Counted from the first letter of the stretch, positions 47,809 to 57,392 are shown. The stretch: DNA of 64,000 bases from Nitrospirota bacterium (GCA_016194305.1 JACQBW010000007.1:62001-126000); one strand, 5' to 3'. Program-made: numbers and translations. Notes: a model not told the origin generated them from the letters alone.

Positions 47809-50800
47809 TCACCTCGTTATATCGAGCGCCAACGATTCAGGAAATCTTAAAGGGAAGGTTGTCACATTGTTATTATTCTCGGAGAGATAGTCCGAGATAA
47901 ACGCCTGACCGTTCACAGTGGAAGCCTGCTTGATTGTAAGGAGTGAAGAAATGTTGTTGTATAAACCAAGATTTGCAACATAAATTTGATCCGCCGAAAA
48001 ATCTATAACCAGAGAAGAGGGACCATCGAGCGAATGAACGACATCAACCGTATTATAAATCGTCCGGTCCGGGGGGCTATTGCAAACGTTTGAACCTTGA
48101 GATACCGGGACGCAGTTTTGAGGATGATTGAAAACCAGAATATTGTTAAATCCCTGATTGGCCACATAAAGCTGATCTTTAACGGGATCCATATAAAGTC
48201 CCGTCGGAATAAAGATGTTGGTTTGGTTCCCATTGATGGTCGTTGTCGCGGGGACGGAGCCGGTTAAAGTGGAGCCATTTTTAAATATGGCGATAAATCC
48301 CGGACTATCAGCCTTCGATTGGCTCCGGTTCGAGACCAAAATAAGATCTCTCGGCTGATTAATCGTTATCCCTCCTTCATCGACCCAGATGCCGGATGGT
48401 GAATCCAGGTCTGAACTTCGAATCACCCTCACGCCTGGGGCCCCTTCATCCATACTGCAGGTGATGCTTCCGGAAGGAGGCGAGCATTGTGCGAGATCAA
48501 ATACGACGACGGCAAATTGATTTGTCGAATCCTTTCGGGAATTGACGACGTAAATCCATTCCCGGGACTGACTGGTATCAACAAAGATTCCAAATGGCCC
48601 CTTGAGGGCAGAACTGGCAATAATCTTTTGAACCGAACTGTAGGCGTTTCCGCTTATCCCGCTCGCATTATCAAATATCATAATCGAATCATTTGAGAAA
48701 TTGGTGACATAGAGACGATCTCTCGGCACGCCGTAGGGATCCGGCGTGTTATTCAGAAAAATGCCGGCCGGGCCCATCATAGCGGGACTGATCCTGCGTG
48801 CGGATGAAAATACGCACTGATAAGGAGGCGCGGTTCCGATACATTGACCATAATTCTGACTGACCTGATCAAACAAGAGAATCTGATCCCATCCTTGATT
48901 GACCAGATAAAGGTTATCCTGACCGGACACGTCTCCTACGGCCAATCCCGCGGCTTTCCTAATTTCGTAGTTCAATCCGTAAATTTCCTGATTGGGAAGC
49001 GTGTCGACATGCACGGTCGTCGTCTGAAACAGGGGATTGGGTGTAAAAACCTCCACTTTATTGCCCGAATAATCAGAAACGTAGAGAGAGGGAGTACTGC
49101 TACTGCCTGCAATCGTGGTGACCATCTGAATCGGCCAGACAAACCCTGTTTTGGTTCCGGCAAGATATTGGGTTCCCGAACTGCTTGAAGTACAATTGGC
49201 CGCTGACGGGAGAGACTGAACGCCATTACCCAGAAGGCTGACTTTACAAATCGCCACAATTCCCGAATAGATCGTCGAACCGGGCGATCCCAGGCTGGAG
49301 CAATAGGAAAGCCCTGATGCCGGACACCCTGCATTGGCCACATAAAGGATATCCGTCGAGGGTTCAAACCAAAGCCCGGAGGGTGAATTGAAACCCGAGA
49401 TGGTTTTAAGAGCGGTGTAGTTCTGGGTCGTAAACGGGGTTGACCCGTCAAAGACGACGACCGTCGTCCCGGGTATGATGTCAGGATTGTACGCTTGTGC
49501 AAAGGTATCCCAGTAACGAAAACCGTGAATATAATTCGAAACATATAAAAGTTTATTGTTGGAATCATAGACGATTCCAAAGGGAGCCGTCAATTCGGCG
49601 CTCACTATTTTAGCCGTTGGGCTGACCGAACAGGTTCCATTGGTACTCATTGCAAGAATATAGGCGTTGCAGGAGGAGGTCACCTGATTATAAATGGTAA
49701 TATTATTGCCTGCAAAATTGGCGACGAAGAGGGTGTCTTGACCTGAGGAAGCATCAATAAAAATTCCAATCGGACCATCCAATTTACTGTCCGATCCCAG
49801 GAGGCCGTCATTGAAGAGTATCCGATCCGGCTTCTGGTCTCGTCCCGGAAGTTGACTGGGTGAAGTCACATTGTCATAAACAGAAATCTTGCTGGATCCG
49901 TTTTGACAGTTCGACTGATCCAGCGACTCGATCAAGGTGGGTACCTGGACAGTTCTGCAAGATGAAATATAGAGCCTGGTGTGAGTCTGATCGTAAAATA
50001 GGCCATAGGGATTTTCCAGTTTATTCTGGGAGGCTTTAATTGAACGGACCGGCGTTGACACCACGCCTAATTTTGAAGGACTATCAAATCCAAGAATTTC
50101 ATTGTTATTAAAATTGGCCACGTAGAGCTTCCCCTTCTTGGTCGTCGCACTGACTTGAACCAGATTGGAGTCTTCATTTCCCGCCATATCCAGTACTCTG
50201 ACTAAAATGTAATACCGCGTATCGGGTTTAAGCGGCTTTAAAACAAAGTTATAATTTCCATTCGAGTCAATCGTCGCGGAAGGATTGACGATAATGGGGA
50301 CAAACCGTGTCGAACAGGTATTCAAATTGATCGAATAACAGATTCCGTAAATGAGTTGATTGGCCGGCGTACCTCCCGGACTATCCACGGCAGGACCCCA
50401 GGTCAATTTTAGAGATCCCATATCGACCCCCTCTGCCGAAAGGGCCCCTCCAAACGTGGGAGGAATGATATCGATCGAGTTATTGGTGGAAAATGACCAG
50501 CTTCGATACTGCGTCACGCCTCCTCCCCCCTGAGCCTTGATTCCTCCTCCTAAAACCACCGTATAAAAAACATTGGTATTAAGATAAACGGGAGGCGTGT
50601 TTAGAAAACTTTGAGGGGTCAATGTCAGGATTGAAATACCGCTTTCCGGATAAGGGGCATAGTCAATTTTCAAAGGGACCGGGTTCCCGACGCCGTCCAA
50701 TAAGCTAACCAGGTCTGGGCGGATTGAACTCGGGTCAAGCTGGGAACCAAAGAAAAGCTGAATTTTGGTGTTGACAGGCACGTTCGTCTGGCCTGGGCCT

Positions 50801-50928
50801 GGAGTTCTATTGTAGGTCAGTTCCAGGACATTCTCCTTTCCAGTCCTGGAATAACATCCCGAAAGCAGGACGATTAGAATGATGACAATATACCGGTACC
50901 TGTTTCTGGAATGACAAATAGTAATCAA
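47809..50928 (-). CDS. Large lipoprotein with Ig-like, Fn3-like and NHL-type propeller repeats
   Basis: 1039-residue exported protein. The signal peptide ends in lipobox VLLSGC (about 19-24). Next come an SbsA-type Ig-like domain (about 35-150, TNVPVNTKIQLFF) and an Fn3-like domain (about 155-265). About eleven repeats with the pattern LYVANxxxNxIxxF follow (about 268-1020), such as LYVANFNNNEILGF, LYVSDYSGNKVEVF, LYVTNFSNDSIMIF and LYVANQGFNNILVF. These resemble NHL or YVTN propeller blades, enough for one or two propellers. It is Cys-rich for its type, suggesting disulfides. A surface binding or adhesion role is possible; no catalytic motif was found. Confidence 0.75.
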   Translation of the reverse strand: MITICHSRNRYRYIVIILIVLLSGCYSRTGKENVLELTYNRTPGPGQTNVPVNTKIQLFFGSQLDPSSIRPDLVSLLDGVGNPVPLKIDYAPYPESGISILTLTPQSFLNTPPVYLNTNVFYTVVLGGGIKAQGGGGVTQYRSWSFSTNNSIDIIPPTFGGALSAEGVDMGSLKLTWGPAVDSPGGTPANQLIYGICYSINLNTCSTRFVPIIVNPSATIDSNGNYNFVLKPLKPDTRYYILVRVLDMAGNEDSNLVQVSATTKKGKLYVANFNNNEILGFDSPSKLGVVSTPVRSIKASQNKLENPYGLFYDQTHTRLYISSCRTVQVPTLIESLDQSNCQNGSSKISVYDNVTSPSQLPGRDQKPDRILFNDGLLGSDSKLDGPIGIFIDASSGQDTLFVANFAGNNITIYNQVTSSCNAYILAMSTNGTCSVSPTAKIVSAELTAPFGIVYDSNNKLLYVSNYIHGFRYWDTFAQAYNPDIIPGTTVVVFDGSTPFTTQNYTALKTISGFNSPSGLWFEPSTDILYVANAGCPASGLSYCSSLGSPGSTIYSGIVAICKVSLLGNGVQSLPSAANCTSSSSGTQYLAGTKTGFVWPIQMVTTIAGSSSTPSLYVSDYSGNKVEVFTPNPLFQTTTVHVDTLPNQEIYGLNYEIRKAAGLAVGDVSGQDNLYLVNQGWDQILLFDQVSQNYGQCIGTAPPYQCVFSSARRISPAMMGPAGIFLNNTPDPYGVPRDRLYVTNFSNDSIMIFDNASGISGNAYSSVQKIIASSALKGPFGIFVDTSQSREWIYVVNSRKDSTNQFAVVVFDLAQCSPPSGSITCSMDEGAPGVRVIRSSDLDSPSGIWVDEGGITINQPRDLILVSNRSQSKADSPGFIAIFKNGSTLTGSVPATTTINGNQTNIFIPTGLYMDPVKDQLYVANQGFNNILVFNHPQNCVPVSQGSNVCNSPPDRTIYNTVDVVHSLDGPSSLVIDFSADQIYVANLGLYNNISSLLTIKQASTVNGQAFISDYLSENNNNVTTFPLRFPESLALDITR

Positions 50929-51110
50929 TCAAGCCTCTGCAAGAATTTCGTCATGAATATAAGCAAAATACATACCTTCTCATTTTATCATTTTTTAATA
51001 ATATTCACAGATATTTCAATGAGTTGGATAAAAAATAGTTTCGTCTGGCATACATACAGAGGAGAAAGGATAACTTTTTTTCTCTTTTCGGGACGATCGA
51101 TGCTATGGAA

Positions 51111-52289
51111 TCACTCGTGTGGCACTTTAGGACCAAAAAGAGCGTCCCCTGGGTCTCTCTCGTTAATCGTTTTTCCATCAACGAAGCTCTTCTTTTCAAG
51201 CGGAATTTCAATCTCATTCAATTTATCCTGAAACCGGTCCGATTTCCTCAAGGATTCTTCGTATTTTGACTTTGCCGAGTTGAGATGTTTTCCGAGTACT
51301 TCAAAATCCTCCCTGAATTTTATAAAATCAATTCTCAGCCGGGAAAGGTAGTCCGACATTTCACGCGAAGACTTTTCCAAATGGATTCCTTTCAGGCCAA
51401 GCAAAATGGCCTGAAGATAGGTATACAGGCTGTTCGGAGAGACCGGAATCACTTTTTTTGACAGGGAGTAGGCCGATAAAGATTTCTCGAAATCGCTCCC
51501 CTCTTCTCTGATAATCGTCTCATAATAGACGTTTTCGGCAGGTATATACATCAATGCAAATTCAAAAGTTTTCTCGTCCGGCAGGATATATTTTGAAGAA
51601 ATCTGGTCGACATGCCTTTTGATATCCTGATTAAATTTTTTCCGATACCCTTTCTTTTCTTCCTCAGCCGACGAAGCGTCGGTCATTCTCCTGAAATTTT
51701 CAAGCGGAAATTTTGCATCAACGGGCACGCCCCCCTGTCCGAGGTGAATAAGCGCGTCTACGATCTCTCCGTTCTTAAACATATATTGAAGCGTATACGA
51801 AGTCGCAGGGAGAATCTGACCCAATAACTCCCCCAGCAGGAATTCCCCCAAAGACCCCCTTAATTTGGGCGCTTTCAACAACTCTTGAAGCGTGGCGATG
51901 TTTCTTCCCACTTCATAAACCTTTTGCGTCGCCGTCGACAGGGCGCCCAAATTGTGCTGAACTTCATTGACCATCTGGGAGGCATGGTCAAAACGCATCC
52001 CGATCTGACCGGAGGCGCTCTGAACCTGTTCTCCCAGCCGGCTGATCTCCTGGGTGAATTGCAGTGAATGACGGGTGAGCTGTTCATGAATATGGGTCAA
52101 TGTCTGGGAAAGCTGGACGGACATCTCATTTCGGGCTGCATGGATCTGCTCTTGAAGACCCTGGGAGGATTTTGGCCGTGACCGGTATTGAAAATAGAGG
52201 AGGGCGAACAGGCTAAAGGCAACTGCTGAAAAAAGGAGGCCGGAAATGAATTCAATCAAATGGGATGTCTCGCTGAATAAGTCACGCAA
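51111..52289 (-). CDS. rmuC: DNA recombination protein RmuC homologue
   Basis: 392-residue protein with one N-terminal transmembrane helix (about 12-34), a coiled coil (about 38-130), and the RmuC nuclease-like domain (about 135-330) with LGEFLLGELLGQ, VPVDAKFPLENF and the later EFALMYIPAENVYYE. RmuC limits inversion at short repeats in E. coli, and a PD-(D/E)XK-like fold has been proposed. It uses TTG as its start at 52289. The 182-bp gap downstream to the propeller gene shows nothing recognisable. Confidence 0.92.
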   Translation of the reverse strand: MRDLFSETSHLIEFISGLLFSAVAFSLFALLYFQYRSRPKSSQGLQEQIHAARNEMSVQLSQTLTHIHEQLTRHSLQFTQEISRLGEQVQSASGQIGMRFDHASQMVNEVQHNLGALSTATQKVYEVGRNIATLQELLKAPKLRGSLGEFLLGELLGQILPATSYTLQYMFKNGEIVDALIHLGQGGVPVDAKFPLENFRRMTDASSAEEEKKGYRKKFNQDIKRHVDQISSKYILPDEKTFEFALMYIPAENVYYETIIREEGSDFEKSLSAYSLSKKVIPVSPNSLYTYLQAILLGLKGIHLEKSSREMSDYLSRLRIDFIKFREDFEVLGKHLNSAKSKYEESLRKSDRFQDKLNEIEIPLEKKSFVDGKTINERDPGDALFGPKVPHE

Positions 52290-52306
52290 TGCGTTCTTCT
52301 TTAAAG

Positions 52307-52335
52307 GAATTAGTCGAAATGATACTGTTTGTCAA
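52307..52335 (-). promoter_or_regulatory. Possible promoter of rmuC
   Basis: Minus-strand TTGACA (52335-52330), a 17-nt spacer and TAATTC (52312-52307). The -35 is perfect and the -10 matches 4 of 6. Confidence 0.5.
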
Positions 52336-52394
52336 TTCATTTCTACTTGAAAGATGGATAATCCCGTTTTTTTCTAGTAAAATCCGATCACGAA

Positions 52395-53150
52395 ATGACA
52401 CTCATCCCATTTAAACGACTGGCTCAGTCCAATTTGATCATCGGACACCGCGGTGCATCCGGTTATGCTCCTGAAAATACGTTAGCCTCTTTTAACGAAG
52501 CGGTTAAAAGACAGGCCGATATGATTGAACTCGACATTCAATTGACTGCCGATCATCACTGGGTCGTCATTCACGATCTCAATCTCAAGCGCACTTGCGG
52601 CGTATCAAAAAAAGTTCGTATTACGCCTCTGTCTTTAATCAAGACCCTGGATGCGGGATCATGGTTCTCCGCAGTATTTTCGGGAGAAAGGGTCTTAACG
52701 CTCGAAGAGCTGCTTGCATGGGCCAAGAATAAAATCAATCTCAATATCGAGATAAAAGGAAAACTCCCTAAAAGAATCGGTAGCATTCCGACGCTTTTGG
52801 CAAAAATCTCCAAAAATCAGATGACGAAAAATGTGATTCTCTCCTCTTTTAACTGGAAAGTCTTGAGGGAAATCCGCCATTTTCATCGAACGATTCCGAT
52901 TGGAATCCTGGTCAATCGGGAGCCGCATTTCCTTTATCTAAGGGAAGCCCTTGATTTAAAAGCTTTTTCGATTCACCTCCCGAAACATAGAATGAAGAAA
53001 GGCCTGAGCAGTAAGATTCACGATCACAAATTAAAGATCTTTCTTTACACGGTAAACCGGGCGGATGAAATAAAGGCCTATTCTGCACTTGGAGCGGACG
53101 GTTTTTTTTCCGACTACCCCGGTTTAATCCGATACGAAAGACCCATATAA
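52395..53150 (+). CDS. Glycerophosphodiester phosphodiesterase
   Basis: 251-residue cytoplasmic enzyme (no signal peptide) hydrolysing glycerophosphodiesters to glycerol-3-phosphate and an alcohol. The GDPD barrel signature is complete: HRGASGYAPENT (His18, Arg19), the metal ligands Glu45 and Asp47 in IELDIQLTAD, and catalytic His60 in VVIHD. A late GADGFFSDYPG closes the family pattern. It is the first gene of a plus-strand run with the ATP-grasp-like, glutaredoxin, KamA and FGE-like genes. Confidence 0.94.
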   Translation: MTLIPFKRLAQSNLIIGHRGASGYAPENTLASFNEAVKRQADMIELDIQLTADHHWVVIHDLNLKRTCGVSKKVRITPLSLIKTLDAGSWFSAVFSGERVLTLEELLAWAKNKINLNIEIKGKLPKRIGSIPTLLAKISKNQMTKNVILSSFNWKVLREIRHFHRTIPIGILVNREPHFLYLREALDLKAFSIHLPKHRMKKGLSSKIHDHKLKIFLYTVNRADEIKAYSALGADGFFSDYPGLIRYERPI

Positions 53151-53189
53151 ATAGTTGAAGAGTAGTCAGACCCATGTTATTATTTTTTT

Positions 53190-54653
53190 ATGATACCCAA
53201 GATTGCGGTGCCATCTCTTGAAGAACCTCCATCAATTGCCAGTCTCCCCGACGAACCTCAATTAATAAACCGGTGCCATGAACTTGTCGCCGGCATGGGA
53301 CAACTTCAATTTCCTCTCACTTTCAGGGTTTCTCCGGAACCCTTCCCACTATCGTCCATAGAAATTGCCCTCCTCGAAAAATTGGGGCCTTCCTTACTCA
53401 ATTTTTATAAAGTCCAGAACCGATGTTATTATGAAAGTGTAAAGGGAATCCTTCCTCAATGGGTCTCGCAATATCTCGATCTCGGCAAACCGCAGCATAT
53501 TGTCGAATTCGGCAGAATGAACCGGATGAAGAGCGCACTCCCGGGCGTCATCCGTCCGGACCTCATCCTCACAGCGGATGGCATGTTTATCTCAGAACTC
53601 GATTCCGTGCCGGGTGGAATTGGCTTGACCCATTTGCTCAATATTTTATATGGCAAACTCGGCTATTCGACAGTCGGTGGTCATCGTGGAATGACCGAGG
53701 GATTTATAAAGATGGTCCGATCCCTGATTCCAGAAACGGCTGACCGGGAAGAGGTGCGTCTTGGGTTGGTCGTTTCTCAAGAATCGGAAGACTATCTTGC
53801 GGAGATGGACTTTTTTGTAAAAGAACTGAATCGTCCCGGTTTCTCGGCTCATCTCTGCCGGCCTGAGGAGCTTTTTTATACTGAAGAGGGTCCTTTTTTT
53901 AAAAAAGGGGAAACGCTACTTCCCTTTTCGGCGATTTACCGTTTTCTTGAACTTTTCGATTTCAAAAATATTCCAAAAATGGACCTTCTTTTTTACGCTT
54001 CCAAAAAGGGAAAAACGACGGTAACCCCTCCATTCAAGGCCTTTTTGGAAGAGAAACTCTGGTTCGCTCTATTCCACCACCCTGTTTTGAGATTTTTCTG
54101 GGAAAAAGAGCTCGGAGAAGAAAGTTACTATTTTCTAAAACCTCTAATACCCCAGACCTGGGTACTTGATCCCAGAGAACTTCCTCCTTACGGCCTCATA
54201 CCTGATTTATATTTCCGGAATAAACCGGTCACCCGGTGGGAGGAACTCTTTGAAGCGGGTCAAAAGGAGCGGCGTTTCGTTCTTAAACCTTCCGGATTTT
54301 CAGAATTGGCTTGGGGTGCGCGCGGCGTGAGAATCGGACATGACCTTTCCGGCCAGGAATGGCGATCGGCCCTGGAGCAGGCACTTGCGTCCTATCCCAA
54401 CGGTCCGTACCTCCTTCAGGAATTTCATTCCGGCAAAAGAGTGGATGTGAACTATTATGACCGGTCGGCCGAATCGGTCGTGAACATGTCCGGACGGACC
54501 CGGCTTTCGCCTTATTATTTTACCTCCAAAGAAGGTGTACACTTGGGGGGAATACTTGCCACAACCTGCCCTGCGAATAAGAAAATTATCCATGGAATGT
54601 CGGATGCTGTGATGGCGCCCTGTCGAGTCGATCAAAATAACTCTGTAGGGTAA
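53190..54653 (+). CDS. Predicted ATP-grasp-like protein of unknown function
   Basis: 487-residue soluble protein, not confidently recognised. The segment RPDLILTADGMFISELDSVP (about 121-140) and the C-terminal FVLKPSGFSELAWGARGV with YLLQEF resemble nucleotide-binding and lid segments of ATP-grasp enzymes, possibly of the glutathionylspermidine-synthase-like, circularly permuted kind. If so it would ligate a carboxylate to an amine or thiol using ATP. The protein ends LGGILATTCPANKK and then a short tail. It lies 39 bp after the GDPD gene and 35 bp before a glutaredoxin. Glutathionylspermidine-type chemistry with a redox or lysine-derived partner is only a guess. Confidence 0.5.
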   Translation: MIPKIAVPSLEEPPSIASLPDEPQLINRCHELVAGMGQLQFPLTFRVSPEPFPLSSIEIALLEKLGPSLLNFYKVQNRCYYESVKGILPQWVSQYLDLGKPQHIVEFGRMNRMKSALPGVIRPDLILTADGMFISELDSVPGGIGLTHLLNILYGKLGYSTVGGHRGMTEGFIKMVRSLIPETADREEVRLGLVVSQESEDYLAEMDFFVKELNRPGFSAHLCRPEELFYTEEGPFFKKGETLLPFSAIYRFLELFDFKNIPKMDLLFYASKKGKTTVTPPFKAFLEEKLWFALFHHPVLRFFWEKELGEESYYFLKPLIPQTWVLDPRELPPYGLIPDLYFRNKPVTRWEELFEAGQKERRFVLKPSGFSELAWGARGVRIGHDLSGQEWRSALEQALASYPNGPYLLQEFHSGKRVDVNYYDRSAESVVNMSGRTRLSPYYFTSKEGVHLGGILATTCPANKKIIHGMSDAVMAPCRVDQNNSVG

Positions 54654-54688
54654 GAAAACAATCAAGATTCCTGTTTGGGGAGGAAATC

Positions 54689-54922
54689 ATGAAACTTTAT
54701 GATTTGGATTCATGTCCATTCTGCGAACTGGTCAGGGATAAATTGGAAGAGTTAAATCTTTCTTACGAAAAGATTCCGGTTCCCTCAACCCGGAATCTCC
54801 GGACGGAAGTTTATGAAGTTTCAGGACAGTACCTGGTTCCCGTTCTCGTCGATGGCGAGACGGTTCTAGATGATGAAGAAAAGATCATTCAGTATCTTGA
54901 AAAACAATATGGGAAGAAATAG
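54689..54922 (+). CDS. Glutaredoxin-like protein
   Basis: 77-residue thioredoxin-fold protein with a dithiol active site CPFC (9-12) and the cis-Pro region YLVPVLVDG. The tail (DDEEKIIQYLEKQYG) also resembles the N-terminal domain of glutathione S-transferases. A good GGAGG ribosome-binding site precedes the ATG. It lies 9 bp before the KamA gene, so it may supply reducing power or handle a thiol intermediate for its neighbours; this is inference. Confidence 0.88.
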   Translation: MKLYDLDSCPFCELVRDKLEELNLSYEKIPVPSTRNLRTEVYEVSGQYLVPVLVDGETVLDDEEKIIQYLEKQYGKK

Positions 54923-54931
54923 AAAGAATTG

Positions 54932-56032
54932 ATGACTATGAATCCAAACGACCAGTGGAAAAAAGATCTGAAAGAAAGTGTCGAAACCATCGACGATCTC
55001 CTGGAGCACCTCCCATTCCTCGAAAACAAAGAGGAACTTAAGGAACTGATTGAACGCTATCCGATGCGGATTACCCCCTATTTCCTGAAGCTTATGAAAG
55101 AAAAAGGGGATCCGATCATCAGGCAGGTTCTTCCCTCCCTGGAAGAATCGCAATTTTCCCCTTCCTGCGTCGATGATCCCCTGGGAGAAGGTCATGACTC
55201 TCCTGTTCCCAATCTGGTTCATCGGTATCCCGATCGGGTTCTTCTTTATTTAACAAGCCAGTGTCCCGTTTACTGCCGTTTCTGCACAAGAAAAAGGTTT
55301 GTCGGCGAATCTGGATTTATTCCAAAAGGGGTGCTGGATGGTTGGGTGAGCTATCTCAAAGAACATATCGAGGTTCGTGACATTATCATGTCGGGAGGAG
55401 ATCCTCTCCTGCTTACGGATGAATATCTTGAAAATGTTTTAAGCCGTCTCAGGGACATTTCCCATATTGAAATTATCCGGATCGGCACCCGGGTACCCGG
55501 GACCCTCCCCTCCCGGATTACTGAAAAACTCTGCCAGATGTTAAAGAAATATCATCCTTTTTACATGAACCTTCACTTTAATCATCCCGACGAGATTACC
55601 GCTGAAGTCAAAGAAGCCTGCGGAAAACTGGCCGATGCAGGAATTCCTCTCGGCGGACACACGGTCCTTTTAAAAGGCATCAATGACAATCCGGAAGTCA
55701 TGAAATCTTTAATGAAGAAATTATTGGCTATTCGCGTCAAACCGTACTACCTCTACCAGGCGGATCTCGTCTCGGGGACGGACCATTTTAGAACGACCGT
55801 CGATGCCGGTTTGGAAATTATGACATCGCTCCGCGGACATATTTCCGGAATGGCCGTTCCCCACTATGTCATTGACGCGCCGGGCGGTGGTGGAAAAATA
55901 GCCGTTCTCCCTGAAGATGTTCTGATTCGAAAAGATGCCAAACAGGTGATCGTCAAAAACTATGAAAACAAGATATTCATTTATCCGCAGCCCGAAGAGC
56001 AAACGCTCACCTCTCCTGTCGTGAAACCTTGA
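54932..56032 (+). CDS. kamA: KamA-family radical SAM aminomutase (lysine 2,3-aminomutase-like)
   Basis: 366-residue cytoplasmic iron-sulfur enzyme. The radical SAM motif CPVYCRFC (Cys111, Cys115, Cys118) binds the [4Fe-4S] cluster and SAM, and the PLP Lys lies in GGGGKIAV (about 322). The aspartates in VSGTDHF and VIDAPGGGG match lysine-binding residues of lysine 2,3-aminomutase. The length is between EpmB (about 340) and clostridial LAM (about 416). No beta-lysine acetyltransferase or efp gene is adjacent. A TTG at 54929 could be the start, but the ATG at 54932 is preferred. It overlaps the FGE-like gene by 4 bp. Confidence 0.88.
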   Translation: MTMNPNDQWKKDLKESVETIDDLLEHLPFLENKEELKELIERYPMRITPYFLKLMKEKGDPIIRQVLPSLEESQFSPSCVDDPLGEGHDSPVPNLVHRYPDRVLLYLTSQCPVYCRFCTRKRFVGESGFIPKGVLDGWVSYLKEHIEVRDIIMSGGDPLLLTDEYLENVLSRLRDISHIEIIRIGTRVPGTLPSRITEKLCQMLKKYHPFYMNLHFNHPDEITAEVKEACGKLADAGIPLGGHTVLLKGINDNPEVMKSLMKKLLAIRVKPYYLYQADLVSGTDHFRTTVDAGLEIMTSLRGHISGMAVPHYVIDAPGGGGKIAVLPEDVLIRKDAKQVIVKNYENKIFIYPQPEEQTLTSPVVKP

Positions 56033-56829
56033 TTTTTTTCAAGATTGCACCGCTGATTCTTTTTTATTTTCTGCTGGGTTGTCCCGCCCAAAAACTAAAT
56101 CCTCCGGAGGGAATGGTTTTAGTGCCCGAAGGGGAATTTATAATGGGAAGTGACAAAATTGATACCGAAGGGACTTCCACGGAATTTGGTATGCGGAGGC
56201 CTCTGTTCGTCGATGAGCATCCCCAGAGAAGCGTTTATCTTCCCTCCTTTTTTATCGATCAAATTGAAGTGACTCATGCTCAGTACAAGCTGTTTGTCGA
56301 TGCGACGCAATCGCTGCCGCCTCGATCCTGGCCCAATGGTCTCTTTCCTTCCGGACGTGCCAATTATCCGGTCACCACCGTGAGCTGGTACGATGCTGAA
56401 CGGTATTGTCACTGGATAAAAAAAAGACTGCCCACAGAAGCGGAGTGGGAAAAGGCAGCAAGGGGAACAGATGGCCGTGAATACGCATGGGGAAACGAGT
56501 ACCTAAAAGAAAATGCAAATATGGGTGACTCCGGAATAGGTGGATTGACTCCCGTCGGAAGCTACGAAAAAGGGAAAAGTCCTTACGGAGCCTATGATAT
56601 GACCGGGAATGCATGGGAATGGACTTCAGACTGGTACCAGCCCTACCCCGGCTCAGTATACAAAAGTGAAGATTTTGGAGAAAAGAATAAAGTCCTCAGG
56701 GGCGGGAGTTTCGGGGGGGTGGGGCATTACACCCTGAAGTATTTCTACCGGACATCCTATCGCTTTTTTTCAGAACCCCAGAGCTCTTATCAGGATGTAG
56801 GTTTTCGTTGTGCAAGATCACCGGGTTAG
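56029..56829 (+). CDS. Lipoprotein with formylglycine-generating-enzyme-like (SUMF1) domain
   Basis: 266-residue exported protein. The signal peptide ends in the lipobox FLLGC (about 14-18). The FGE-sulfatase domain covers most of the rest: MVLVPEGEFIMGS, then DQIEVTHAQYKLFV, LPTEAEWEKAARG, NAWEWTSDWY, VLRGGSF and a late VGFRCAR. Many members of this family are not catalytic and serve in ligand binding or modification. The TTG start overlaps the kamA stop. It may act in the periplasm on a product of the upstream enzymes, but no evidence fixes this. Confidence 0.85.
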   Translation: MIFFKIAPLILFYFLLGCPAQKLNPPEGMVLVPEGEFIMGSDKIDTEGTSTEFGMRRPLFVDEHPQRSVYLPSFFIDQIEVTHAQYKLFVDATQSLPPRSWPNGLFPSGRANYPVTTVSWYDAERYCHWIKKRLPTEAEWEKAARGTDGREYAWGNEYLKENANMGDSGIGGLTPVGSYEKGKSPYGAYDMTGNAWEWTSDWYQPYPGSVYKSEDFGEKNKVLRGGSFGGVGHYTLKYFYRTSYRFFSEPQSSYQDVGFRCARSPG

Positions 56830-56864
56830 TCGGGCAGATATTTTCCGACGCACTTAATTTGGAA

Positions 56865-57227
56865 TTAATTGGTCGTCAGATATTGACTTAATTTTTTCTC
56901 CTGAATCTGCAAAAAATCATAAAGATGCGGTTGCTCTTCAGAGCTGATCTGTTTGTCAAATTCAATTCCCACGACACCGAATTCGTTATGCCGATCATGG
57001 TTTCGGACGACACCACTGATTGTATAATTTAAGGTGCTTGCTCCTGAAAAACTGATAATCTGCAAGATAACCGCTGTTTTCGCCTGGACCTTTTCTTTGG
57101 TATAAATGCCGACTCCTCCAAGTGAAATGAGCTCAATCATCCCTGAGAATTGCGATTCCTTGCCTGGAATCTTAACAACCACCAGTCCGGACATGGGGAA
57201 GCGTGGATTCTTTCTGATGTTAGGCAT
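56865..57227 (-). CDS. PilZ-domain protein (possible c-di-GMP effector)
   Basis: 120-residue protein with a single PilZ-like barrel. The N-terminal RKNPR (5-9) matches the RxxxR half of the c-di-GMP motif, but the second half reads ELISLGGVG, in which the Asp/Asn of the (D/N)xSxxG consensus is replaced. Ligand binding may therefore be weaker or absent. The late HNEFGVVGIEF is family-typical. It has its own promoter. It could respond to the GGDEF protein in this window; that link is speculative. Confidence 0.75.
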   Translation of the reverse strand: MPNIRKNPRFPMSGLVVVKIPGKESQFSGMIELISLGGVGIYTKEKVQAKTAVILQIISFSGASTLNYTISGVVRNHDRHNEFGVVGIEFDKQISSEEQPHLYDFLQIQEKKLSQYLTTN

Positions 57228-57289
57228 CTTTCGCTCTCCTTCAACAGTCGTTCATGCTTGACTCGTACTTACCGCCACAATCAGGCTAG

Positions 57290-57318
57290 AATTTAGCGAT
57301 TATTGAATCAATTGTCAA
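57290..57318 (-). promoter_or_regulatory. Promoter of the PilZ gene
   Basis: Minus-strand TTGACA (57318-57313), a 17-nt spacer and TAAATT (57295-57290). The predicted start leaves about 55 nt of leader before the ATG at 57227. Confidence 0.6.
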
Positions 57319-57392
57319 TCATCAAAACCGGGCGAGGAATGCAAACAGACTCATCCTCTGGCCCGCGATGACCGGTTGAGGCGTTCAAGCCG

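Noticed and set aside
48972-49580. 202-residue minus-strand frame inside the propeller lipoprotein
   Set aside because: It is an out-of-frame overlap on the same strand as a gene with clear signal peptide and repeats.
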